DNA from: Topomyia yanbarensis
Taxonomy: Eukaryota; Arthropoda; Insecta; Diptera; Culicidae
Reading direction: 5' to 3'
Length of the DNA: 64,000 bases
Assembly: GCF_030247195.1 (NCBI RefSeq)
Contig: NW_026683351.1
Location: 1-64,000, forward strand
Program-made: the position numbers and the translations under genes
Notes under the pieces: model-generated
Told to the model about the DNA's origin: nothing
Database searches by the model: none
Seen by the model: only the letters and a program-made list of their open reading frames with translations
Shown: piece after piece, positions 34,165 through 42,087 of the stretch
How positions within the stretch are numbered: position 1 is the stretch's first letter
Layout: every line of letters begins with the position of its first letter

Positions 34165-34958
34165 ATGGTAGCTGATTTGATTGGTCGTCCGATGCAGCTT
34201 CTCACGACCACGCACGTCTGTTATGCACTGCGTCTTACACACGTCTGGTTTTGAGAAAAACTGCGACACCCCTATTTATAGGTTTTATCATTAATGTTGA
34301 TTCTCATTTAAAGTAGTTTTTGAACTATTTAAACAAATTTTATATAGCAAACAACGTATCGGTAGCAAGCGTTGAACGTTTTCCTTCCGATTTATGAAAC
34401 AAGATTGGCAATCCGTTTAGTAGAAGAAAAGTTATTAACGTTCAAAATGTACGTAACGCTTTCGCTAATATGCACTACTATCGCTTTCTCGCTCGTTCTC
34501 GTGGCGTGCATGAGCCTTTCCTTTCCGTCCGACTTCTAATGGCTTAACCAAAATTAATATCCCGGCTTTCCCCCACCAACTGCTCTCGTCAAGCAACCCA
34601 ATACGAATAATCATAGGAACAAACATGTAGTGGACCTTTATATAAACTTTTCATTATTTTATTGTTCATTTGCTGCACCATTTTGACGGCTCTGTGCGGG
34701 ATGGGCTGAAAATTTTCACTTTTCCGAGACGTTTTCGAAAGATTTTTCAAAACACTATTTTTCCGTTGATAATGAATATCCTACATATTCCAAAATTTAA
34801 TACAACATTGGTACAAATATTTTCGACAAAATGCCGAAGAAATTGATTAAATCCATTCAGTACAACAAAAGATATAAGCGTTCAAAATCTTACATCATTT
34901 TTCTTCCGAAATTTTGAAAAGGGGCCCCTATATTGAAAGGTAAGTCGTTAGTCACGAC
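34165..34958 (-). promoter_or_regulatory. Promoter and 5' module of block 6 (element A empty site)
   Basis: Contains the captured promoter (CTATTTATAG near 34272-34281, i.e. CTATAAATAG on the minus strand), the ACGAGCGAGA / GCGATAGTAGTG-like distal motif, the uninterrupted ATCATAGGAACAAA site, and the 5' terminal hairpin ending at 34958. Confidence 0.6.
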
Positions 34959-36349
34959 AAAAGAATGATGAAAATATTTCCATTTGTCGCACAAAAGGAT
35001 GGACTTCCATCTGCACTAAGAAGTTTATAAAAGAGATCGCATTGCGATATACAATGCTCATTCGATGTGAGCTGCGAAAGGGGAATGTTCGTGTATGTAC
35101 GCAGCAGAAGCGAATTCGGGCAAGGTTCGAATCGTTAGAAAGGCTTTTCGTCTGGTATCACCAAAAATAGTTATCTGCAAACCGTTCTTTTTAGGATGAA
35201 AACATAATGGAGAAAGAATTGAATTATAAAGTTCCATTTAATAACTTGGATTGAGTTTGCGCCTGTCAAGTCTGCTGTACTTTATCAGTGACACATATAA
35301 ACCAATGTTTATCGAATTAATCTACAAACCCGTAGGTTTTCGCAAATCTTTCAAGAACATTAGTGAATGTGGCAACCCTGCTACTAAGCGAAAGCCACAC
35401 CAAAAAGAATGATGAAAATATTTTCATTTGTCGCACAAAAGGATGGACTTCCATCTGCACTAAGAAGTTTATAAAAGAGATCGCATTGCGATATACAATG
35501 CTCATTCGATGTGAGCTGCGAAAGGGGAATGTTCGTGTATGTACGCAGCAGAAGCGAGTTCGGGCAAGGTTCGAATCGTTAGAAAGGATTCTCGTCTGGT
35601 ATCACCAAAAATAGTTATCTGCAAACCGTTCTTTTTAGGATGAAAACATAATGGAGAAAGAATTGAATTATAAAGTTCCATTTAATAACTTGGATTGAGT
35701 TTGCGCCTGTCAAGTCTGCTGTACTTTATCAGTGACACATATAAACCAATGTTTATCGAATTAATCTACAAACCCGTAGGTTTTCGCAAATCTTTCAAGA
35801 ACATTAGAGAATGTGGCAACCCTGCTACTAAGCGAAAGCCACACCAAAAAGAATGATGAAAATATTTCCATTTGTCGCACAAAAGGATGGACTTCCATCT
35901 GCACTAAGAAGTTTATAAAAGAGATCGCATTGCGATATACAATGCTCATTCGATGTGAGCTGCGAAAGGGGTTCATGTATATACGCAGCAGAAGCGAATT
36001 CGGGGGCAAGGTTCGAATCGTTAGAAAGGATTCTCGTCTGGTATCACCAAAAATAGTTATCTGCAAACCGTTCTTATTAGGATGAAAACATAATGGAGAA
36101 AGAATTGAATTAGAAAGTTCCATTTAATAACTTGGATTGAGTTTGCGCCTGTCAATTCTTCTGTACATGTACCAGTGATTCATATAAGCAAATGTTTATC
36201 AAATTAATCTACAAACCCGAAGGTTTTTGCAAGTCCTAGAAAATCAGTGAATGTGGCAATCTCATTCGACATGAAATTTCCGTAAACATTCATTCAAAAA
36301 GTGCATTGGTTCAAATTATCCATGAATGTCATATGATATGCCCAAGTTT
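34959..36349 (+). repeat. Family 2 array, 3' part of II-a
   Basis: Three further units with stem-loops, the last diverged and partial, then about 100 bp of unique DNA before the asymmetric inverted repeat of the II-a 3' end. Compared with II-b there is one extra 444-bp unit. Confidence 0.68.
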
Positions 36350-36398
36350 AGTCCTACGTCAACACCGCGGTTATGTCCCGGACATTACCCACTCCTAG
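36350..36398 (+). repeat. Type II 3' terminus: inverted repeat, hairpin and CTAG
   Basis: AGTCCTACGTC is the complement of the first 11 bases of the element. A 21-bp hairpin follows at 36369-36389 (GGTTATGTC paired with GACATTACC), then CACTC and the terminal CTAG. The T-run of the interrupted H1 pseudogene comes next. The same end lies at 26701-26750 on the other strand, and a related CTAG-ended hairpin sits inside each type I 3' module. Confidence 0.68.
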
Positions 36399-36416
36399 TT
36401 TTTCTGCTTCTCTCCG
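36399..36416 (-). pseudogene. Histone H1 pseudogene, remaining part
   Basis: Continuation of 21679-21801 on the other side of II-a: TTTTTCTGCTTCTCTCC. Confidence 0.7.
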
Positions 36417-36861
36417 ATGGTAGCTGATTTGATTGGTCGTCCGATGCAGCTTCTCACGACCACGCACGTCTGTTATGCACTGCGTCTTACACACGTCTGG
36501 TTTTGAGAAAAACTGCGACACCCCTATTTATAGGTTTTATCATTAATGTTGATTCTCATTTAAAGTAGTTTTTGAACTATTTAAACAAATTTTATATAGC
36601 AAACAACGTATCGGTAGCAAGCGTTGAACGTTTTCCTTCCGATTTATGAAACAAGATTGGCAATCCGTTTAGTAGAAGAAAAGTTATTAACGTTCAAAAT
36701 GTACGTAACGCTTTCGCTAATATGCACTACTATCGCTTTCTCGCTCGTTCTCGTGGCGTGCATGAGCCTTTCCTTTCCGTCCGACTTCTAATGGCTTAAC
36801 CAAAATTAATATCCCGGCTTTCCCCCACCAACTGCTCTCGTCAAGCAACCCAATACGAATA
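36417..36861 (-). promoter_or_regulatory. Captured histone-like promoter, block 2
   Basis: Same as 4588-5032; CTATAAATAG on the minus strand at 36524-36533. Confidence 0.6.
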
Positions 36862-37141
36862 ATCATAGGAACAAATGATTTGATATTGATAAATGATATT
36901 TATTTTTAGTTTTTGTCGATGGCTAACATATTAAATTTTTAAGTGACACAGAATATTTCTTTACATCTTTAGTACTAAGCTATTTGTAATTTATATTGAA
37001 ATTTTTTAGACTAATTTGTCTTGAAATGATGGACCACCTTGGTGGATAGTTTTGTTTAGAAGCAAAGTTGGGAAATAAACTACTTAAAACTACTATATAC
37101 ACCTTAAATCTACTATATACAACTTAACCTACTATTTACAC

Positions 37142-39796
37142 TTAACCTACTATGTACAAATTGCTTATTAAAGCATATTCTGATGTGCGGCATTTTTCCA
37201 CGAATTTTGTTCTGATATCCTCGATGCTTGAGTCGATTTTTGGAACATTTGCCTCCTCATGTAGGTCTGATATTCTGGTGTCAAATGGACGATTTAGGAT
37301 CATCCTCAACACTCGATTTTGTGCTACCTGGATCTTGTTCCTGTGAGTTTGAGCACATGATTCCCACACTGGTGTTGCGTAGAAGATCGCGGGTGCTATT
37401 ATTTGTTTGTAGACAGCCAGTTTGTTCACCCCTGAGAGGCGGGATCGGCGGCAAATCAGCGGATACAAACACCTAACCAAAGTGGAGACCTTAACTAGGG
37501 TTCTCTGAACATGCGATCGAAAGAGAAGTTTCTCGTCAAACAGCAGCCCTAAGTAAACTACTTCGGTGGACCACTCAACCCTTATGCCGTTCATGGTTAT
37601 TGTGCAAGACTCGGGTGGTTTTAATTTTGGGGACTGTCGATGTAAGAACATAATTGTTTGGGTTTTAGAGGCATTGATTTTAATTTTCCATATATTACAA
37701 TACTCAGCAAAGGCGTTAAGGCATCGTTGGAGTTTGTTAGTAATTTCGCGAGGCATTCTTCCTTTGACTGCTATTGCAGTATCATCTGCGAACTGGAAGA
37801 ACACACAACCGTCCCCGAGAGGAGGAACGTCGGAGGTGTAGATGCTATACAGCAGGGGACCTAGCAAGCTGCCTTGCGGCACCCCCGCTGGGATGGAGAA
37901 CGTGTCTGAGAGGCAACCATTTAGTGATACCCTAAACGACCTTTGCTGGAGATAGTTACGGGTGATTTTGACTAGATGTGAGGGAAAATTGGAGTTGCAA
38001 AGCTTGTATACAAGTCCGTCGTGCCAGACATTGTCAAACGCTTTTTCGACGTCTAGCAAGGCCATGGCTGTAGACTTGGATACAGATTTGTTCCTCCTGA
38101 TATTATTTATCACCCGTACTAGTTGATGTGTGGTGGAATGTCCCTTCCTAAACCCAAACTGTTCCGGTAGGAGGATGTTCTGTTCATCGACAAACTTGAG
38201 TAAGCGATTGAGAATCAATTTCTCAAACAATTTGCTCAGCGCTGAAAGTAGGCTAATTGGTCTGTAGCTGGAAGGTGATGTTGGATCCTTCCCGGGTTTT
38301 CGGATTGGTATAATTTTTGCTACCTTCCAGCTGCTTGGAAAGTAGTGCAGCTCTAGGCATCTGTTGAAGATAGTACTTAGTAGTGTGTAAAATTTGATGT
38401 TCAATCTTTTTAGTACCAAGTTGAAAATTCCATCAAACCCGGGGGCCTTCATATTTTTGGTATATTTCAGCGCTGAGACAATTTGTTCGGATGTTATTCT
38501 ATCCTCTGCTGGAACGACACAAGGGGAGGCATCGATATTCTGGACGCATTGCGCAACCTGATTTTCAAGCGGACTTGGGATGTTCGAGCCAATCAAATGC
38601 GATGAGGCAATGTGATCACCAATCGCATTTGACTTCTCTAGTGGGGTAATAAGAAGCGAACGATCAACCCTAAGAGGAGGAACGGGCTTGGGGTGGGTTC
38701 TCAGGACTTTAGCAACCTTCCAGAATGGTCTTGAGCGATCGTCCAGATTTTGGACAACACGTCCGAAACTTTCGTTTCGGAGTGAGTCCATTCTGGAAGC
38801 AATCTGCCTGTTCAGATCGGCCATTTCGCGCTTTTTATTCAGATCACCAGACCTCTGAAACTGGCGTCTACAAACATTTCTTGATCGAATAAGGAATTTA
38901 GTGTGGGAATCAATGGCAATAAACTTACCCCTCACAGGAACTTGTCGAACGTGCATCTGGTCGGCCACGGAAATGGCTCGTTGAAGCGCCTCCAGCGCAC
39001 GGTCGATGTCTTCTACGGTGTCTAGCTGCGGGTTTTCATCGATGTTCCTGTCCACCGTGTTGCTGAACTGCACCCAGTTGACGTGGTGGTAATCCTTCCT
39101 CATGCAGCTCGGAGCAGGAACCACGTTGACACCGATCTCCGTCACCACCGGTTGATGGTCGGAACTGAGGTCGTTGAGAGCCACTGGCTTTGTCATGTTG
39201 ATGTTCGATAAGAAGAAATCCAGTGTTGAGGGATTACCCGACGGAGAGATAAACGTTGGTTCATCTGGAAACTGCACTGTATACAGCCCATGCTGCGCGT
39301 GATCAAACAGCAGACATCCATTTTGGTTCCGCTGATAGTTCCGCCAATCCTCGTGTCGAGCGTTCAGGTCTCCTCCGATGACGAAACGAGAGTTTGTACG
39401 AGTGATGAGGGTCAGGTCGTTCTTGAATTTCGCCGCTAAGCCGTTGCTTATGTTGCACTGTCGAGGGCAGTATACTGCAATGAACCGAACGTCTCCAGTT
39501 GATGTTTCCACCTCCACACTAAGAGCTTCGATGACAGAAGTGCGGACGTGGGGCAAGGTGCGGTACTTAATGCCTTTCTTGATGATGACCGCAACACCAC
39601 CCCCCCTGGAGTTGGTGCGATCAATCCGTACGGTGTTATAATCTGGCATCCAAAAGCTGTCACCAGATTTTAGGTGGGTCTCGGTGATTAGTCCCACGTC
39701 GATGTTGTGCCTGCGGACGAAGTCAGCAAGCTCGATTCTTTTTGCCCGTACAGAGCAAGCGTTCCATGTGACGATGGTTAGCGGTTTACACACCAT
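37142..39796 (-). CDS. Element A ORF2, copy 2
   Basis: An 884-residue endonuclease/reverse transcriptase. In the translation it differs from the copy at 5313-7967 by one residue that I noticed (Asp to Asn in the ITMDGIRVEW stretch, downstream of the FADD motif). Catalytic motifs are all present. Confidence 0.94.
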   Translation of the reverse strand: MVCKPLTIVTWNACSVRAKRIELADFVRRHNIDVGLITETHLKSGDSFWMPDYNTVRIDRTNSRGGGVAVIIKKGIKYRTLPHVRTSVIEALSVEVETSTGDVRFIAVYCPRQCNISNGLAAKFKNDLTLITRTNSRFVIGGDLNARHEDWRNYQRNQNGCLLFDHAQHGLYTVQFPDEPTFISPSGNPSTLDFFLSNINMTKPVALNDLSSDHQPVVTEIGVNVVPAPSCMRKDYHHVNWVQFSNTVDRNIDENPQLDTVEDIDRALEALQRAISVADQMHVRQVPVRGKFIAIDSHTKFLIRSRNVCRRQFQRSGDLNKKREMADLNRQIASRMDSLRNESFGRVVQNLDDRSRPFWKVAKVLRTHPKPVPPLRVDRSLLITPLEKSNAIGDHIASSHLIGSNIPSPLENQVAQCVQNIDASPCVVPAEDRITSEQIVSALKYTKNMKAPGFDGIFNLVLKRLNIKFYTLLSTIFNRCLELHYFPSSWKVAKIIPIRKPGKDPTSPSSYRPISLLSALSKLFEKLILNRLLKFVDEQNILLPEQFGFRKGHSTTHQLVRVINNIRRNKSVSKSTAMALLDVEKAFDNVWHDGLVYKLCNSNFPSHLVKITRNYLQQRSFRVSLNGCLSDTFSIPAGVPQGSLLGPLLYSIYTSDVPPLGDGCVFFQFADDTAIAVKGRMPREITNKLQRCLNAFAEYCNIWKIKINASKTQTIMFLHRQSPKLKPPESCTITMNGIRVEWSTEVVYLGLLFDEKLLFRSHVQRTLVKVSTLVRCLYPLICRRSRLSGVNKLAVYKQIIAPAIFYATPVWESCAQTHRNKIQVAQNRVLRMILNRPFDTRISDLHEEANVPKIDSSIEDIRTKFVEKCRTSEYALISNLYIVG

Positions 39797-41036
39797 ACTG
39801 GATGATAAATTTTCCTAGCACTTGAATCTGCTCGGGCTTATTTCGGCACTTGCGAAGCGCACCGGTCATGTTGACGAATATTTCCATCAGTTCATCTGCA
39901 GAGAACAGATCGGGGTTGTTGTTTTGTGGTGTTGGTCTCCGGAATCCAGGGGGGAGGGGTGGAGATCCTTGCTCGGCGGAAGCACTAGGAGTATCTGGAC
40001 GGAACGCAGATTGCACCTGCGAAGGTAGCGGCGGAAAATCAGTTGCATTGAAGACTGGAGCTTTTTCCTTCTTGCGACCCGGTTGGTTGATGGCTGCAGC
40101 CTGCTTTCGAATGCGTTTGAACTCCTCTCGTTTCGGACACTGTTTGTCTGTACTTTGATGAGCACATTTGCAGTTGGCGCATTTAAACGGCGCAGTTTTG
40201 TCCTTAAGGCAGTCAGACGTGGCATGATTTTTAGCGCAATTGTTGCAGCGTGGGTTGATGTTACAGTTGCGGGTACCGTGCCCGAAGTTAAGACAACGCT
40301 GGCACTGTGTTACGTCACGACGACCGCCACGATATGGTTCCCAGCGGATGATGATCGAGAATAAGGTACGGATTGCTTTCAGAGCGTTGAGCGTTACCGT
40401 TCCCTTCCGAAAGTGAACTAGGAAAAGGCTGTCCGGATACTTTTTATCCTCTTCGTCTTTTCTCGTCATCCGGAAAACAGCAGTTGGTTCTAGTTTGTAC
40501 CGGTCCACGATTTCCCTTTCAATCGTCTTGACGTCAAAGTTCGGTAGACCCCTGATGACAACCTTGAAGAGCTTATCACCGGGAATGTCATGTGTGAAAT
40601 ATTCCGCTTTGGATTCCTGCAGAAATTTCACAACCAGATCGAAATCGTCTTTCTTTTGTAGCATCACCTTGGTTCCAATGCGCGTTAATTTATATTCTGC
40701 TTTTACACCCATAGCAGCGAAGTTGCTTACGAGCGTCTCAAGCGGCACTTTTTTAACCACCAATGGTGGAAGTTTTATCTTAACTGCATCCTGTACAGCA
40801 GCATGGTTTGGAGAAGGCTTTTGCGTGGTTGGAAGTGGGTCCGGTGGGGCAGTAGTACTGCAAATGCTGACGTCGTCAACCGAACCGAACGATGAACGCT
40901 CGCTTCTAGAGCGAACAGAATTTTGTTTCCTCTTTAGGCTGGCAGCCTGCTGCGATGAATCACTGCCCGACGATAGGATTCCAGCGCCAGGCTTCTTCTT
41001 CCTCTTCGGCCTGTTACGGCCCTTCCCTTTACTCAT
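39786..41036 (-). CDS. Element A ORF1, copy 2
   Basis: A 416-residue Gag-like protein with three CCHC knuckles, identical in translation to the copy at 7957-9207 as far as I can see; it overlaps ORF2 by 11 bp. Confidence 0.92.
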   Translation of the reverse strand: MSKGKGRNRPKRKKKPGAGILSSGSDSSQQAASLKRKQNSVRSRSERSSFGSVDDVSICSTTAPPDPLPTTQKPSPNHAAVQDAVKIKLPPLVVKKVPLETLVSNFAAMGVKAEYKLTRIGTKVMLQKKDDFDLVVKFLQESKAEYFTHDIPGDKLFKVVIRGLPNFDVKTIEREIVDRYKLEPTAVFRMTRKDEEDKKYPDSLFLVHFRKGTVTLNALKAIRTLFSIIIRWEPYRGGRRDVTQCQRCLNFGHGTRNCNINPRCNNCAKNHATSDCLKDKTAPFKCANCKCAHQSTDKQCPKREEFKRIRKQAAAINQPGRKKEKAPVFNATDFPPLPSQVQSAFRPDTPSASAEQGSPPLPPGFRRPTPQNNNPDLFSADELMEIFVNMTGALRKCRNKPEQIQVLGKFIIQYGV

Positions 41037-41126
41037 CTCACGGGTTGAACGAACAAAATAAGAGCGAATGTAAAAACACGTCTATACCGCGCGAACAAAT
41101 AACGAACACTCCATCATAGGAACAAA

Positions 41127-41461
41127 CATGTAGTGGACCTTTATATAAACTTTTCATTATTTTATTGTTCATTTGCTGCACCATTTTGACGGCTCTGTGC
41201 GGGATGGGCTGAAAATTTTCACTTTTCCGAGTCGTTTTCGAAATATTTTTCAAAACACTATTTTTCCGTTGATAATGAATATCCTACATATTCCAAAATT
41301 TAATACAACATTGGTACAAATATTTTCGACAAAATGCCGAAGAAATTGATTAAATCCATTCAGTACAACAAAAGATATAAGCGTTCAAAATCTTACATCA
41401 TTTTTCTTCCGAAATTTTGAAAAGGGGCCCCTATATTGAAAGGTAAGTCGTTAGTCACGAC
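41127..41461 (-). repeat. Type I 5' module, block 2
   Basis: Same as 9298-9632, ending with the hairpin at 41447-41461. To its right AAAAGGAAATGCG restores the H1-H4 spacer. Confidence 0.62.
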
Positions 41462-41634
41462 AAAAGGAAATGCGTATATGAAAAAAAAAGGGAAACCCAG
41501 CGACTGAGCGCGTTGTCGTAACACTGGTCTCTCGCATATCAATCAAAATCGCACACTAAACAGTACGCCCCTGCAACATGAATGAAAATATGAAGGATAC
41601 ATTTCAAACTAATTCTTTTTTCTAAACATTTGGT

Positions 41635-41650
41635 GACCCTGAAAAGGGCC
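41635..41650 (-). terminator. H4 mRNA 3' stem-loop, copy 1
   Basis: On the minus strand it reads GGCCCTTTTCAGGGTC, followed by ACCA; the second stem position is a G:U pair. AAAAAAGAATTAG follows about 14 nt downstream. The second H4 copy has the perfect stem. Confidence 0.92.
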
Positions 41651-41678
41651 TTTTGTGTTGTCGTGAACGGTAGAGGGC

Positions 41679-42020
<342 letters not shown>

Positions 42021-42087
42021 CTAGCACAGCACACCTGCAGCAGTAGCAGCAGCAGCGAGATTCCAATACCGAATGTTGCAATTCGGC

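Larger units (their letters stand above)
25028..34958 (-). mobile_element. Type I element nested in II-a (block 6)
   Basis: 3' end GATGGGTGGG at 25028 and 5' end GTCACGAC at 34958. The flanks CACACCAAAAA and AAAAGAATGATG rejoin into a family 2 array unit, so it inserted into that unit's A-run. It contains a 3' module (25028-25926), a family 1 array interrupted at 26700 by type II-b and resuming at 33775, an H1 pseudogene (34028-34164), a promoter and a 5' module, but no element A. Without the nested II-b it is about 2.86 kb. Confidence 0.6.
21802..36398 (+). mobile_element. Type II Helentron-like element with H3 pseudogene (II-a)
   Basis: The 5' end is a hairpin GACGTAGGACTTACGTC (6-bp stem) directly after TTTT. 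The 3' end has the inverted copy AGTCCTACGTC (36350-36360), a 21-bp hairpin (36369-36389, stem GGTTATGTC / GACATTACC) and terminal CTAG (36395-36398) before TTTTT. It carries a TATA promoter, an H3 pseudogene and an array of 444-bp units. The array is interrupted by a type I element at 25028-34958. CTAG plus hairpin is a classic Helitron 3' end; the 5' hairpin, asymmetric inverted repeats and T-run target point to the Helentron branch. No Rep/helicase is present. Confidence 0.62.
36876..41112 (-). mobile_element. Jockey-clade LINE, element A copy 2
   Basis: 4237 bp, same length, position and 14-bp target duplication (36862-36875 and 41113-41126) as the copy at 5047-9283, so it was copied with the host block. 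Both ORFs are open. Confidence 0.9.
19322..41461 (-). mobile_element. Type I Helentron-like element with five-level nest (block 2)
   Basis: The outermost copy runs from its 3' end GATGGGTGGG at 19322 to its 5' end GTCACGAC at 41461. It is flanked by A-runs: GAGAAAGAAAAA on the left and AAAAGGAAATGCG on the right, which rejoin into the H1-H4 spacer. It contains a 3' module, array, split H1 pseudogene, promoter, element A copy 2 and a 5' module. Its H1 pseudogene is interrupted by a 14.6-kb type II element (21802-36398) that itself contains further nested I and II copies. No transposition protein of its own is encoded. Confidence 0.6.
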
